From CAYSSG01 sp964433635 (GTDB lineage: Bacteria > Atribacterota > Phoenicimicrobiia > Phoenicimicrobiales > Stramentimicrobiaceae): a stretch of 64,000 nucleotides of DNA. The stretch spans positions 3,645-67,644 of the forward strand of contig CAYSSG010000006.1 in NCBI GenBank assembly GCA_964433635.1. Direction: 5' to 3'. Position numbers and translations under genes: made by a program. The number at the start of each line of letters is the position of its first letter. The stretch's first letter is position 1. Shown piece after piece: positions 53,620 to 62,651 of the stretch. The notes beneath the pieces were generated by a model. That model made no database searches. It saw nothing but the letters and a program-made list of their open reading frames with translations, and had not been told where the DNA came from.

Positions 53620-54648
53620 ATGCTGAAATATATTAATGAGGGCACAAATACGCAGGAAGATTATGGGTATGCTTGCGCCCGAATCAGGGAACTGGAAAAA
53701 GGACTGTTAAATCAGGATATCATAAACAAAATGATCCAGTCATCAAGCTTGGAAAGTGCTTTCAAAATTTTAGCTGAAAGCAATCCCAATGAATATATGG
53801 TTGAAACTATAACGTCTTCAGTCATTGAAAAGTCGTTAGTCACAGTTCTGAAGAGAACAATCCACATGATCGATGAAATAACACCCTATCCCTATTTATT
53901 TCACTTATTTAACTGGAAATATGATTTTCATAACCTTAAGGTACTGCTGAAAGCAAAATTACTGGCCAAAAAAGAACCTTATCCTACCTATGATATCGGA
54001 AATATACATTTGAACGCCCTGACTGCTGCGGTATTTGAAGGAAAATATGTATTGGTTCCCATCAAAATTGAAAGATTTATCAGACAAGCAGAAGATGAAT
54101 ATTTGAAATCGGAAGATCTGGAACTGATGGAGATAGGATTAGATCAGGGATACTATGAAATTTTGTTTAATGATTTAGAAAATATTAATCAACCTTTTTT
54201 AGATTACTTCTATAAAACTGAAATTGATTTATTGAATATTAGTATTTCCTGCCGATGCAAAGTCAGAAATATAAGTAAGTCGAAATTATCAAATATATTA
54301 ATCAAATATGGCCATTTTGCACCTCAAAAAATGATCAGCATCTACGAACATGCTATCCATTCCTGGCCAAATCATTTTCAAAAGACAGACTATTCCTCTC
54401 TCGTGGAAAGTGGAATTAAAGCCTGGTTGGAAGAAAAATCACTGGTAAAACTTGAACGGCTCAGTGATAACTTTCTTCTGGATCTGTTAAAGATTGGTAA
54501 ATTCAACACTTTTGGCCTGGAAAGTGTTATCGGTTACTATTATGCAAAAGAAAATGACCTTAAGAATATTCGGATTATATTCAATGGAAAAAGATTCATG
54601 TTATCCATTGAAAAGATTAGAGAAAAAGTAAGGGCAACTTATGTCTAA
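53620..54648 (+). CDS. ntpC: V-type ATPase subunit C (d subunit)
   Basis: The funnel-shaped socket that joins the central stalk to the c-ring. The 342-residue protein shows DYGYACARIRELEKGLL at the start and helical repeats with YLFHLFNWKYDFHNLKVLLK. It ends near FGLESVIGYYYAKENDLKNI, a conserved family feature. ATG 53620 is preferred over 53602 because GAGG (53610-53613) is six bases before it and the protein then begins at the family N-terminus. Confidence 0.93.
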   Translation: MLKYINEGTNTQEDYGYACARIRELEKGLLNQDIINKMIQSSSLESAFKILAESNPNEYMVETITSSVIEKSLVTVLKRTIHMIDEITPYPYLFHLFNWKYDFHNLKVLLKAKLLAKKEPYPTYDIGNIHLNALTAAVFEGKYVLVPIKIERFIRQAEDEYLKSEDLELMEIGLDQGYYEILFNDLENINQPFLDYFYKTEIDLLNISISCRCKVRNISKSKLSNILIKYGHFAPQKMISIYEHAIHSWPNHFQKTDYSSLVESGIKAWLEEKSLVKLERLSDNFLLDLLKIGKFNTFGLESVIGYYYAKENDLKNIRIIFNGKRFMLSIEKIREKVRATYV

Positions 54649-54964
54649 TATAGCACTTATTGGAGAGAGAAAAATCATCATTGGTTTTAGTCTCCTTGGA
54701 TTACAATTATTTCCTGCCGATAATCAGGAAGAAGCTGCAAAAGCACTGAGGGATTGCGCTCAGGGTAATATTAAAATTGTATTTATAACCAATGAATTGG
54801 CTCAAAAAATAATCAATGATATCGAAGAATATCAAAAACATTCTACCATGGCGATTTGTATCCTTCCAGGCCGCATCGAAGAAACTGCACTCAGCATGCG
54901 CTTATTAAGAAAGAATATTGAAAAAGCCGTTGGTACAGATATTTTGTTTAGAAATGAGGGATAA
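54641..54964 (+). CDS. ntpG: V-type ATPase subunit F
   Basis: A 107-residue central-stalk protein. It starts MSNIALIGERKIIIGFSLLG and ends in the typical LLRKNIEKAVGTDILF. The NIALIG strand and the KIVFITNELAQKI segment match the family fold (a flavodoxin-like domain with a C-terminal helix). It overlaps subunit C by eight bases and ends two bases before subunit A. Named after E. hirae ntpG by position. Confidence 0.92.
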   Translation: MSNIALIGERKIIIGFSLLGLQLFPADNQEEAAKALRDCAQGNIKIVFITNELAQKIINDIEEYQKHSTMAICILPGRIEETALSMRLLRKNIEKAVGTDILFRNEG

Positions 54965-54966
54965 GA

Positions 54967-56751
54967 ATGCATCAAAATACAGGCAAGATTGTTAAAGTTT
55001 CAGGACCGGTAGTTATCGCGGATGGTTTAAGAGGGGCTAAAATGCATGACGTGGTAAAGGTCAGTGAAGAAAAACTGATTGGCGAAATTATTGAATTAAA
55101 TGAAGATAGAGCTACCATCCAAGTATACGAGGAGACCTCAGGCATTGGACCTGGAGAGCCCGTCTATACTACCGGTTTACCTCTAAGCGTTGAATTAGGC
55201 CCCGGTTTGATTCAATCAATCTATGACGGGATTCAAAGACCTCTGGATATCATCTTTAAAAATGAGGGGGCTTTCATTACCAGAGGAGTAGAGGCTGAAA
55301 GTTTAAACAGGACAAAAAAATGGAATTTTAAACCGATGAAAAATAAGGGTGATGAAGTCAGCACGGGAGATAAGCTGGGCATTATTCAGGAAACCTCAAT
55401 CATTTCACATTATACTATGGTTCCTGTTGGAATTCAGGGTATCATAGAAAGTATAAATGAAGGTAGTTTCACTGTTTCTGATACGATAGCCAGAATTAAG
55501 GATCAATCCGGGAAAATTCATGAGGTTCAATTAATGCATAAATGGCCTGTGAGAAAGATGCGTCCCTATCGGGAAAAGATATCTCCTGCAGAACCTTTAG
55601 TTACCGGACAAAGAGTTATTGATACCTTTTTTACTATTGCAAAAGGTGGAACAGCTTGTATACCAGGTCCTTTCGGCAGTGGAAAGACGGTCGTACAGCA
55701 TCAACTTTCCAAGTGGTGTAACGCAGAGATTATTGTATTCATTGGTTGTGGGGAAAGAGGCAATGAGATGACAGATGTTCTCCTGGAATTCCCGGAATTG
55801 ATTGACCCTAATTCTGGCAAACCATTAATGGAAAGAACCGTCTTGATTGCCAATACTTCCAATATGCCTGTTGCAGCCAGAGAGGCATCGGTTTATACCG
55901 GGATAACCATCGCAGAGTATTATCGGGATATGGGATACAATGTTGCACTGATGGCTGATTCTACTTCCAGGTGGGCAGAAGCAATGAGGGAAATTTCCGG
56001 CCGACTGGAAGAAATGCCCGGTGAAGAAGGGTATCCCGCCTATCTGGGAACCAGGATAGCCAGTTTCTATGAAAGATCAGGCAGAGTTAAATGCTCATCT
56101 ACCCAGGAGAGGGAAGCAACCATCAGTGTTATAGGTGCTGTATCCCCTCCCGGAGGGGATTTGTCTGAACCTGTTACCCAAAATACCCTGCGAACTGTTC
56201 AGGTGTACTGGAGTTTGCAGGATAAGCTGGCTTACAAAAGACATTTTCCGGCTATTGATTGGTTAAAAAGCTATTCTCTCTATTTAGATCAATTAAGCGA
56301 CTATTTTGAAAAAGAAGTCAGCAAAGATTTCATTCATATCAGAACCCAGGCAATGAGCATTCTTCAGGAAGAATCAGAATTAGAGGAAACAGTCCGCCTG
56401 GTTGGAATTGATGCCTTGTCAAAAATGGAACGTTTAGTATTAGAGACTGCACGTTCTATAAGAGAAGATTTTTTGCATCAAAATGCCTTTGATGAGATTG
56501 ATACCTACACCTCATTGAAAAAACAATTTTTAATGTTAGATTTAATTATCAACTTTCATCAACAGGCAAAAGTTGTGATCGAAGAAGATGATGTCTCTAT
56601 AGAAGAAATCAATCAATTACCTGTAAAAAATCAGATTATAAGATCTAAATTCATCGCAGAAGACCACCATGAAGAATTCGAAAAAATCAAGGGTCAAGTA
56701 AAAGAACAGATTAAATCCCTGGCCTCCAAAAAAGCAGGAAAGGATGAATAA
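54967..56751 (+). CDS. ntpA: V-type ATPase catalytic subunit A
   Basis: The nucleotide-hydrolysing subunit of the A3B3 head, 594 residues. It has the Walker A GPFGSGKTVVQHQLSKW near residue 235, the catalytic glutamate in FIGCGERGNEMTDVL, SNMPVAAREASVYTG, and MADSTSRWAEAMREISGRL. The family-specific non-homologous insert lies at about residues 110-180 (SLNRTKKWNFKP). Length and motifs match the V/A type rather than F-type beta. AGGGATAAGA precedes the ATG. Confidence 0.97.
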   Translation: MHQNTGKIVKVSGPVVIADGLRGAKMHDVVKVSEEKLIGEIIELNEDRATIQVYEETSGIGPGEPVYTTGLPLSVELGPGLIQSIYDGIQRPLDIIFKNEGAFITRGVEAESLNRTKKWNFKPMKNKGDEVSTGDKLGIIQETSIISHYTMVPVGIQGIIESINEGSFTVSDTIARIKDQSGKIHEVQLMHKWPVRKMRPYREKISPAEPLVTGQRVIDTFFTIAKGGTACIPGPFGSGKTVVQHQLSKWCNAEIIVFIGCGERGNEMTDVLLEFPELIDPNSGKPLMERTVLIANTSNMPVAAREASVYTGITIAEYYRDMGYNVALMADSTSRWAEAMREISGRLEEMPGEEGYPAYLGTRIASFYERSGRVKCSSTQEREATISVIGAVSPPGGDLSEPVTQNTLRTVQVYWSLQDKLAYKRHFPAIDWLKSYSLYLDQLSDYFEKEVSKDFIHIRTQAMSILQEESELEETVRLVGIDALSKMERLVLETARSIREDFLHQNAFDEIDTYTSLKKQFLMLDLIINFHQQAKVVIEEDDVSIEEINQLPVKNQIIRSKFIAEDHHEEFEKIKGQVKEQIKSLASKKAGKDE

Positions 56752-56753
56752 CC

Positions 56754-58178
56754 ATGATAAAAGAATATTCAACAATCACAGAGGTAAACGGTCCATTAAT
56801 CATTGTGAATAAAGTGACAGATGTCAAATATGATGAATTAGTGGAAATAGAGCTATCAGATGGTGAAAAGAGAAGAGGACAGGTATTGGAAATTTCTGAA
56901 GACAGGGCAATTGTACAGATGTTTGAGGGCACCTCAGGGATTGATATAGCTCATACTAAAGTACGTTTTTTAGGCAGGGTAATTGAAATTCCCGTATCCA
57001 TGGATATGCTGGGCAGAATTTTTGATGGTTCGGGAAGACCAATTGATAAGGGACCAAAAATTATCGCTGAAAAAAGACTGGATATTAATGGCAGCCCTTT
57101 AAATCCTTATGCCCGTGATTATCCCAACGATTTTATTCAAACCGGAATTTCCTCCATTGATGTTCTTAATACTTTAGTTAGAGGACAAAAGTTACCGATT
57201 TTTTCTGGTTCAGGCTTGCCGCATTCAAAGGTAGCTTCTCAGATAGCCCGACAAGCCAAAGTATTGGGAAAAGAAGAATCTTTTTCAGTGGTGTTTGCAG
57301 CGATGGGCATTACTTTTGAAGAAGCCAATTTTTTCATTAATGATTTCAGAAGAACAGGCGCTATTGAAAAGAGCGTTATGTTTATTAATTTAGCCAATGA
57401 TCCGGCTGTGGAAAGAATTATTACTCCCCGAATGGCTCTTACTACCGCAGAATATCTGGCCTTTGAAAAGGATATGCATGTACTGGTTATACTAACCGAT
57501 ATGACGAACTATTGCGAAGCATTAAGAGAAGTATCCGCTGCCCGGAAAGAGATACCGGGAAGAAGAGGATATCCGGGTTATCTCTATACCGATTTGGCAA
57601 CCCTTTATGAAAGGGCAGGGCGCATAAAGGAGAAAAAAGGCTCAATCACGATGGTACCTATACTCAGTATGCCCGAAGATGACAAAACACATCCCATACC
57701 TGATTTAACCGGTTATATCACAGAGGGTCAGATTATTCTGGCTCGCGAATTGCATCTGAAGGGAATTTATCCACCCATTAATGTTTTACCGTCTCTTTCA
57801 CGTTTAAAGGATAAGGGAATTGGTCAGGATAAAACAAGGGAAGATCATGCCAATGTGATGAATCAGCTTTTTGCTTCCTATGCCCGGGGGAAAGAATCAA
57901 AGGAACTGGCTACCATCTTAGGTGAAGCAGCTCTAACGGAAGAAGATAAAAAATATGTTAAATTTTCAGACAGATTTGAGGAAATATTCGTCCAGCAGGG
58001 GGAAGATGAAAATCGTGATATCGAGAAAAGTCTGAGTATCGGATGGGAAACGCTGGCCATGTTACCTGTAAATGAACTAAAACGTATCAAAGAAGAGTAT
58101 ATTAAAAAATATTTACCTAATTCTTTAAACAATGAAGAAGTTAAAAAAGAAGAAGATCAAGAAGCCGTTGCTTCCTAA
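56754..58178 (+). CDS. ntpB: V-type ATPase regulatory subunit B
   Basis: The non-catalytic partner of subunit A, 474 residues. Instead of a P-loop it has FSGSGLPHSKVASQIARQA, as usual for B subunits. SMDMLGRIFDGSGRPIDKGP, ILTDMTNYCEALREVSAARK and PGRRGYPGYLYTDLATLYER are family motifs. It starts two bases after subunit A. A Glu/Lys-rich tail of about 15 residues (NNEEVKKEEDQEAVAS) is longer than common and likely disordered. Confidence 0.97.
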   Translation: MIKEYSTITEVNGPLIIVNKVTDVKYDELVEIELSDGEKRRGQVLEISEDRAIVQMFEGTSGIDIAHTKVRFLGRVIEIPVSMDMLGRIFDGSGRPIDKGPKIIAEKRLDINGSPLNPYARDYPNDFIQTGISSIDVLNTLVRGQKLPIFSGSGLPHSKVASQIARQAKVLGKEESFSVVFAAMGITFEEANFFINDFRRTGAIEKSVMFINLANDPAVERIITPRMALTTAEYLAFEKDMHVLVILTDMTNYCEALREVSAARKEIPGRRGYPGYLYTDLATLYERAGRIKEKKGSITMVPILSMPEDDKTHPIPDLTGYITEGQIILARELHLKGIYPPINVLPSLSRLKDKGIGQDKTREDHANVMNQLFASYARGKESKELATILGEAALTEEDKKYVKFSDRFEEIFVQQGEDENRDIEKSLSIGWETLAMLPVNELKRIKEEYIKKYLPNSLNNEEVKKEEDQEAVAS

Positions 58179-58190
58179 GGAGTATGGATC

Positions 58191-58811
58191 ATGATATTGG
58201 CTGTTAACCCAAACCGGATGGAGCTGCTAAGACTAAAAAGAAGATTGGCGCTGGCAAGGCGTGGTTATAAGTTGTTAAAGGATAAACGAGATGCTCTCAT
58301 TCAGAAATTTATCAAACTTGTTTATGAAAACAGAAACACAAGAGAGGATTTCGAAAAGAAAATGAGAGACTGTATGGACAGCTTTCTTATTGCCAGTTTA
58401 GAGATGGGTGATACTGAATTAGATGCAGTCTTTTTATTTCCTCAAAGAGTAACAAAGGTAAAGGTGACCTATCAAAATGTGATGAGTGTTCAGGTACCGC
58501 AGTATGAAATCATTGAAACAGGCAATCTATACACCTACGGAATGATCCATCCCAATCCGGAGTTAGATATTGCTTTAAAAAAATACCAGGAAATGATTCC
58601 TTTAATGATAAAGATGGCAGAATTGGATAAAGCGGTTGTTCTGCTCACCGAAGAAATTGAAAAAACCAGAAGAAGGGTTAATGCATTAGAGTATGTCATG
58701 ATCCCCAACTTGGAAGATACGATCAAATTTATTACCATGAAACTGGATGAGATGGCACGCTCTAATAATTCAGCCCTCATGCGTATCAAAGAAGTGATAC
58801 GTGGGGAATAA
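58191..58811 (+). CDS. ntpD: V-type ATPase central stalk subunit D
   Basis: The rotor shaft, 206 residues, that turns inside A3B3. It has the typical N-terminal helix VNPNRMELLRLKRRLALARR followed by GYKLLKDKRDALI and a C-terminal helix with RRRVNALEYVMIPNLEDTIK, both antiparallel coiled-coil arms. A GGAG lies before the ATG. It closes the operon; no further ntpH/ntpJ-like gene follows, so the K+ transporter found in the E. hirae cluster is absent. Confidence 0.96.
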   Translation: MILAVNPNRMELLRLKRRLALARRGYKLLKDKRDALIQKFIKLVYENRNTREDFEKKMRDCMDSFLIASLEMGDTELDAVFLFPQRVTKVKVTYQNVMSVQVPQYEIIETGNLYTYGMIHPNPELDIALKKYQEMIPLMIKMAELDKAVVLLTEEIEKTRRRVNALEYVMIPNLEDTIKFITMKLDEMARSNNSALMRIKEVIRGE

Positions 58812-58863
58812 ACAAGTTTTCGACATTAAAAATATTCAGAAAGCAAACCAGAATTTAAAAATG

Positions 58864-58892
58864 ATATGACCTTCATAAGGATATTCTCTTTT
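58864..58892 (+). terminator. Terminator candidate after the V-ATPase operon
   Basis: CCTT (58870-58873) pairs with AAGG (58877-58880), with ATAT on both sides after a bulge, then TCTCTTTTT. A second small GGC/GCC hairpin follows near 58907-58917 before more T-rich DNA. Either could end the operon. Confidence 0.4.
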
Positions 58893-58971
58893 TATACTAA
58901 AGAAGGGCAAAAGCCTATTTAATTTATTATTCTAATATCCTTCAGTCATCTTTTCTTGTCAACAGGAAAAT

Positions 58972-59001
58972 TTGCCCGGAATCAGAAAATAATGATATGA
59001 T
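58972..59001 (+). promoter_or_regulatory. Promoter for tRNA-Arg
   Basis: TTGCCC (58972-58977), an 18-base spacer and TATGAT (58996-59001), 12 bases before the mature tRNA 5' end. The short gap is typical of tRNA genes. Confidence 0.5.
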
Positions 59002-59013
59002 ATATAAAAAGCT

Positions 59014-59090
59014 GTGCCCGTGGCTTAACTGGACAAAGCAACGGCCTCCGGAGCCGTAGATTGGAGGTTCAAATCCTCTCGGGCACGCCA
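59014..59090 (+). tRNA. tRNA-Arg, anticodon CCG
   Basis: A 77-base cloverleaf: acceptor GTGCCCG pairs with CGGGCAC, D stem GCTT/AAGC, anticodon stem ACGGC/GCCGT around the loop CTCCGGA (anticodon CCG at 59048-59050, reading CGG), T arm with GGTTCAAAT. The 3' CCA is encoded in DNA, so a CCA-adding enzyme would act in repair here. G37 follows the anticodon, the site of TrmD. Confidence 0.95.
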
Positions 59091-59227
59091 TATTTATATC
59101 TGTTAAATAAATATGACTCTCAATCAAGTCCTATTATCTTAATATATTGATTGTAGTGATAAATAATCAATATACCATGTTATGTACGGAATAGAAAATC
59201 CTAAATTATTCAAGCATGTGATGAAAT

Positions 59228-59842
59228 ATGTTTTATAAATTAGCACGATTGATAGGTTATATTATTATTCATCTTTTCTGGGCAATGAAAATAGAGGGGG
59301 AGAAAAATATGAACCTCAAAGGTCCTCTCATTTTAGCTGCCAATCATATCAGCTATTTAGATCCTATCGTTTTAGGAGTAGCATTTAAGCGAAAAATCCA
59401 TTTTATTGGAAAAAGAGAAATATTTGAGGTTCCTTTTTTAGCTTTCATGGTCAGATCTCTCGATGTTATACCTGTGGATAAGGAAAAGTTGAATCCTACT
59501 ACAGTTAAAAAAAGCCTTTCAATATTGAAAAACGGCCATGTTTTGGGTATATTTCCTGAAGGTACCCGTTCTTCAAGCGGTGAGCTTTTAGAGCTCAACG
59601 CAGGACTGATTAGAATTGCCTTAAAGACCAATTCCCCCATCATGCCGGTAGGCATTAACGGAACTTTAGATATTTATCCTCCTCATGCTAAAATTCCTGC
59701 ATTCTGGAGGAGAAAAACGATTTATATTCACTTCGGCCAACCCCTTTATCTTGATAAGAACAGGGAAAAAGAGATAGAATATAAAAAAGAATCCCTGATA
59801 AAAATTCAAAATAAAATAAAGGAACTGACTCGTGTGATTTAA
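59228..59842 (+). CDS. plsC: 1-acylglycerol-3-phosphate acyltransferase-like (PlsC family)
   Basis: It adds the second acyl chain to lysophosphatidic acid, at the inner membrane. The 204-residue protein has an N-terminal hydrophobic helix, the catalytic AANHISYLDPIVLG (NHx4D), IGKREIFEVPFLAFM, and the glycerol-phosphate-binding FPEGTRSSSGEL. Length and motifs are typical. It follows the tRNA by 137 bases. It would act after PlsY (35.2 kb) and before CdsA (44.9 kb). The PlsC family also contains acyltransferases with other acceptors. Confidence 0.9.
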   Translation: MFYKLARLIGYIIIHLFWAMKIEGEKNMNLKGPLILAANHISYLDPIVLGVAFKRKIHFIGKREIFEVPFLAFMVRSLDVIPVDKEKLNPTTVKKSLSILKNGHVLGIFPEGTRSSSGELLELNAGLIRIALKTNSPIMPVGINGTLDIYPPHAKIPAFWRRKTIYIHFGQPLYLDKNREKEIEYKKESLIKIQNKIKELTRVI

Positions 59843-59880
59843 AGAAATCTTACCTGAAAATAGAAGAGAGGTAAAGCTTT

Positions 59881-61335
59881 ATGAACTCTTCAAACAGACA
59901 TCGTAACCATGTAAACATTCTTTTCTTGATGGTTGTATTTTTTATGATTATTCATTTCCAAAATGCGCTGGCTGTTGATAGTGATTATGTACTTGAAATG
60001 ACCTTTGGTGAATATGGAAACATGAAAGGGGAGTTTAACTATCCTGTTGGTATCACCCTGGATAAAAATAATAATATCTATGTCACTGATTGGGAAAATG
60101 ACCGGATTCAGGTCTTTAACACCAATGGAGATTTTTTACGCATGATTCCTGATGAGAAGAGTGATTTGCAGATAGATGGTCCTGTAGGCATTGCACTGGA
60201 TGAGGACAACAACATTTTTATTGTAGAACAGCATCATCATCGTTTGCATAAAATTTCAAATGATGGTCAATCACTTCAAATTTTTGGTCAGATGGGCACC
60301 CAGGAAGGAGAATTTAACAATCCCAGGGGAATTACCCTTGACAAAGAGGGGAATATCTATGTAGTAGATACAGACAACAACAGGATCCAGATATTATCGA
60401 AAGAATTTGAAGTTCTAAATACTTTTGGCAGAGAAGGTCTGGGGGATGGAGAATTTTACTATCCCAGGGGAATTACCCTTGACAAAGAGGGGAATATCTA
60501 TGTAGTAGATACTTTCCATCACCAGGTTCAGATATTTAACAAGTCAGGTCAATTTATCAGACGTTTAGGCAGCGCAGGGAGCGGTCCAGGTGAATTTAAC
60601 GGTACGCGTTATATGGCCATTGATAAAGGCGGCAACATTTACGTGACCGATTATCGGAATGGTAAAGTTGTGCAATTTGACAGTGACTACCATTTTGTAT
60701 CAGAATTTGGGGGTCAGGAAGCTGGAATTGCATTAAATTACCCAGAAGGTATAGCGGTTGATGATAGAGGCTATATTTACGTTGCCGATGCGGGGAATAA
60801 CCGTATTGTTAAATATTGCATTTCCAAAATCATGATTAATAAAAAGTTGGGAATGGAATATATGGAAAGCCAGGAATGGGATAGGGCAATACAATCTTTC
60901 AACAATGTGCTGGAAGAAGACTCGGGTGATTTTGAAACTAGGAAGGCAATGGCTATAGCTTATTTTGAAGATGGCCAATTAGAAGAGGCAATCGATGAAT
61001 ATGCTTTGATTCTGGAAGAATATCCTGAAGATCAAAATATAAAATTAAAAGTAACCGAAATCCACTATCTGCTGGCCACAGAATATGAAAAAAATGGCCG
61101 TTACAAAGAAGCATTACCTCACTATAAGACTGTTCTGGCAGAGCAACCGAATTATCCTGAAGCGAAAATGCAGTATTACCTGACCTATTTAAAATACCTT
61201 TATCATTCAGCATTATTCAGGACAATCTTTGTAATTCTTCTAATTTTGGCTATTGTTCTGTTAGCTGCTCCAAAATTATTACATAAACATTCCAAGAACG
61301 GTAAGCATTATCGGGGAAGAAGAAATAATTTTTAA
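59881..61335 (+). CDS. NHL-repeat and TPR protein, exported and tail-anchored
   Basis: A 484-residue protein. Residues 1-32 form a signal peptide or N-terminal anchor (NILFLMVVFFMIIHFQNALA). About six NHL blades follow (residues 40-315), each with a GEFNYPVGITLDKNNNIYV-like strand, predicting a beta-propeller. TPR repeats occupy about 320-425 (EYMESQEWDRAIQSF, YEKNGRYKEALPHY). A C-terminal membrane helix sits at about 447-467, with a basic tail. It would sit outside the cytoplasmic membrane. Function is unknown; NHL propellers usually bind protein or polysaccharide. A 52-base exact repeat lies inside the propeller. GAGAGG precedes the ATG. Confidence 0.85.
   Translation: MNSSNRHRNHVNILFLMVVFFMIIHFQNALAVDSDYVLEMTFGEYGNMKGEFNYPVGITLDKNNNIYVTDWENDRIQVFNTNGDFLRMIPDEKSDLQIDGPVGIALDEDNNIFIVEQHHHRLHKISNDGQSLQIFGQMGTQEGEFNNPRGITLDKEGNIYVVDTDNNRIQILSKEFEVLNTFGREGLGDGEFYYPRGITLDKEGNIYVVDTFHHQVQIFNKSGQFIRRLGSAGSGPGEFNGTRYMAIDKGGNIYVTDYRNGKVVQFDSDYHFVSEFGGQEAGIALNYPEGIAVDDRGYIYVADAGNNRIVKYCISKIMINKKLGMEYMESQEWDRAIQSFNNVLEEDSGDFETRKAMAIAYFEDGQLEEAIDEYALILEEYPEDQNIKLKVTEIHYLLATEYEKNGRYKEALPHYKTVLAEQPNYPEAKMQYYLTYLKYLYHSALFRTIFVILLILAIVLLAAPKLLHKHSKNGKHYRGRRNNF
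60320..60512 (+). repeat. Exact 52-base tandem duplication inside the NHL gene
   Basis: Bases 60320-60371 and 60461-60512 are identical, 141 bases (47 codons, one NHL blade) apart. Both encode PRGITLDKEGNIYVVDT. Flanking bases differ. This looks like recent blade duplication or gene conversion. Confidence 0.85.
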
Positions 61336-61358
61336 CTGCTTATATTGTATCGATTATT

Positions 61359-61372
61359 GTATCGATCGATAC
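61359..61372. promoter_or_regulatory. Perfect 14-bp palindrome before the MEMO gene
   Basis: GTATCGATCGATAC is fully self-complementary. TTGTATCGAT also occurs as a direct repeat at 61345-61354 and 61357-61366. The site lies 24 bases before the MEMO-family ATG and could be an operator; no factor is known. Confidence 0.35.
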
Positions 61373-61395
61373 AGCTGGAGGGAAAGAGGATTGTT

Positions 61396-62253
61396 ATGAA
61401 TAATCAAAGAAAGGCAATCGTAGCAGGTTCCTTCTATGAAAAGAACAGGGAATCTCTATCTCAGCAATTATCTGAATGTTTTCTACACGAAATCGGACCA
61501 CAGTCTCTACCCAATAAGGAAGATAAAAAGGAGAGAAAAATAAGAGGTGTCATTTCCCCGCATGCTGGTTTCATGTTTTCAGGACCCGTTGCAGCACACC
61601 ATTTTTTTCATCTATCCAGGGAAAAGGTGCCACGGACGGTTATTATCCTGGGGCCAAATCATCGTGGTTTGGGTGCAGAAATTGCACTCATGTCCTCCGG
61701 GCAGTGGGAAACACCTCTGGGAAGCATTGCCATTGATAAGGAAACAGCAGATAAAATAATGATTCATGATCATAAAAACATGATCAGAGATGATAGTAAA
61801 GCTCACACCTTTGAGCACTCAATTGAGGTACAATTGCCCTTTTTACAGTTTATTTATCCTGATAACCAATTTAAGATTGTACCCATCAGTATGATTAATC
61901 AGCAACTGAATACCATGAAGTATTTGGCACAAGTACTAGTTCAGAGTGCCGGTGATACATCATCCCTCCTGATTGCCAGTTCTGATTTTACCCATTATGA
62001 AAGTCAGGAAATTGCCAAACAGAAGGATTCTGAAGCAATTGAGAAGATTATTAACATGGAAAGTGATCTATTTTATGATACTGTCCGTCGAAATGGTGCT
62101 TCCATCTGCGGGCTCGGTCCCATTGCAGTAGTTATAGAATTCTGTAAATACTTTGGGATAGACAAAGGTCAGCTTTTAAAATATGCTACCTCAGGAGATA
62201 TATCGGGTATGAATGATCAGGTTGTAGGTTATGCTTCAATTATTTTTCAATGA
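61396..62253 (+). CDS. MEMO1 family (AmmeMemoRadiSam system protein B) protein
   Basis: A 285-residue protein of the MEMO family, structurally related to extradiol dioxygenases. The metal or active-site residues seen in the family are present: His in ISPHAGFMFSGP, His in LGPNHRGLG and Cys in ASICGLGPIAV. ASSDFTHYE and the start RKAIVAGSFYE are also typical. Its biochemical role in bacteria is unsettled; it is often next to AMMECR1 and a radical-SAM gene, neither of which is here. The start is ATG 61396, six bases after GAGG; the frame continues upstream but crosses the palindrome. Confidence 0.9.
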   Translation: MNNQRKAIVAGSFYEKNRESLSQQLSECFLHEIGPQSLPNKEDKKERKIRGVISPHAGFMFSGPVAAHHFFHLSREKVPRTVIILGPNHRGLGAEIALMSSGQWETPLGSIAIDKETADKIMIHDHKNMIRDDSKAHTFEHSIEVQLPFLQFIYPDNQFKIVPISMINQQLNTMKYLAQVLVQSAGDTSSLLIASSDFTHYESQEIAKQKDSEAIEKIINMESDLFYDTVRRNGASICGLGPIAVVIEFCKYFGIDKGQLLKYATSGDISGMNDQVVGYASIIFQ

Positions 62254-62303
62254 CCTGATATTTTTTCAACTTTCATTCTGATATATTTTTAATATTGGAA
62301 ATC

Positions 62304-62651
62304 ATGATGAATATGATAGAGAAATATCAATTCGGTAAGATTATTATCAATGGATTAACCTATCAATCAGATATCCTCGTCTTTCCTGACCATGTACAGG
62401 ATCGGTGGTGGAGAGAGCAGGGGCATCATCTGACATTGCCGGACCTGGAAAGTGTCATTGATTATCATCCTGATGTTCTATACATAGGGACCGGAATGTA
62501 TGGACTAATGCATGTCAATAGACTTGTTGTTAAGCAATTAAAGGAAAGAGGTATTAAAAATATTTTCATCAATAATACTAAAAAGATATGTGAAGAATAT
62601 AATAAAGAAAAATCACCAAACAAGGTTGCTGCATTGCATTTAACCTGCTGA
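62304..62651 (+). CDS. MTH938-like domain protein
   Basis: A protein of 115 residues or slightly fewer in the MTH938/AAMDC (DUF498) family: YQFGKIIINGLTYQSDILVF, WWREQGHHLTLPDLESVI, and VLYIGTGMYGLMHV. Its function is not known. Start codons at 62304, 62307 and 62313 are all possible. It follows the MEMO-family gene by 50 bases and may be co-transcribed. Confidence 0.85.
   Translation: MMNMIEKYQFGKIIINGLTYQSDILVFPDHVQDRWWREQGHHLTLPDLESVIDYHPDVLYIGTGMYGLMHVNRLVVKQLKERGIKNIFINNTKKICEEYNKEKSPNKVAALHLTC

Noticed and set aside
58942..59127. Minus-strand ORF with ACPRGFEPPIYGSGG
   Set aside because: It is the reverse complement of the tRNA-Arg gene, a well-known spurious protein pattern.
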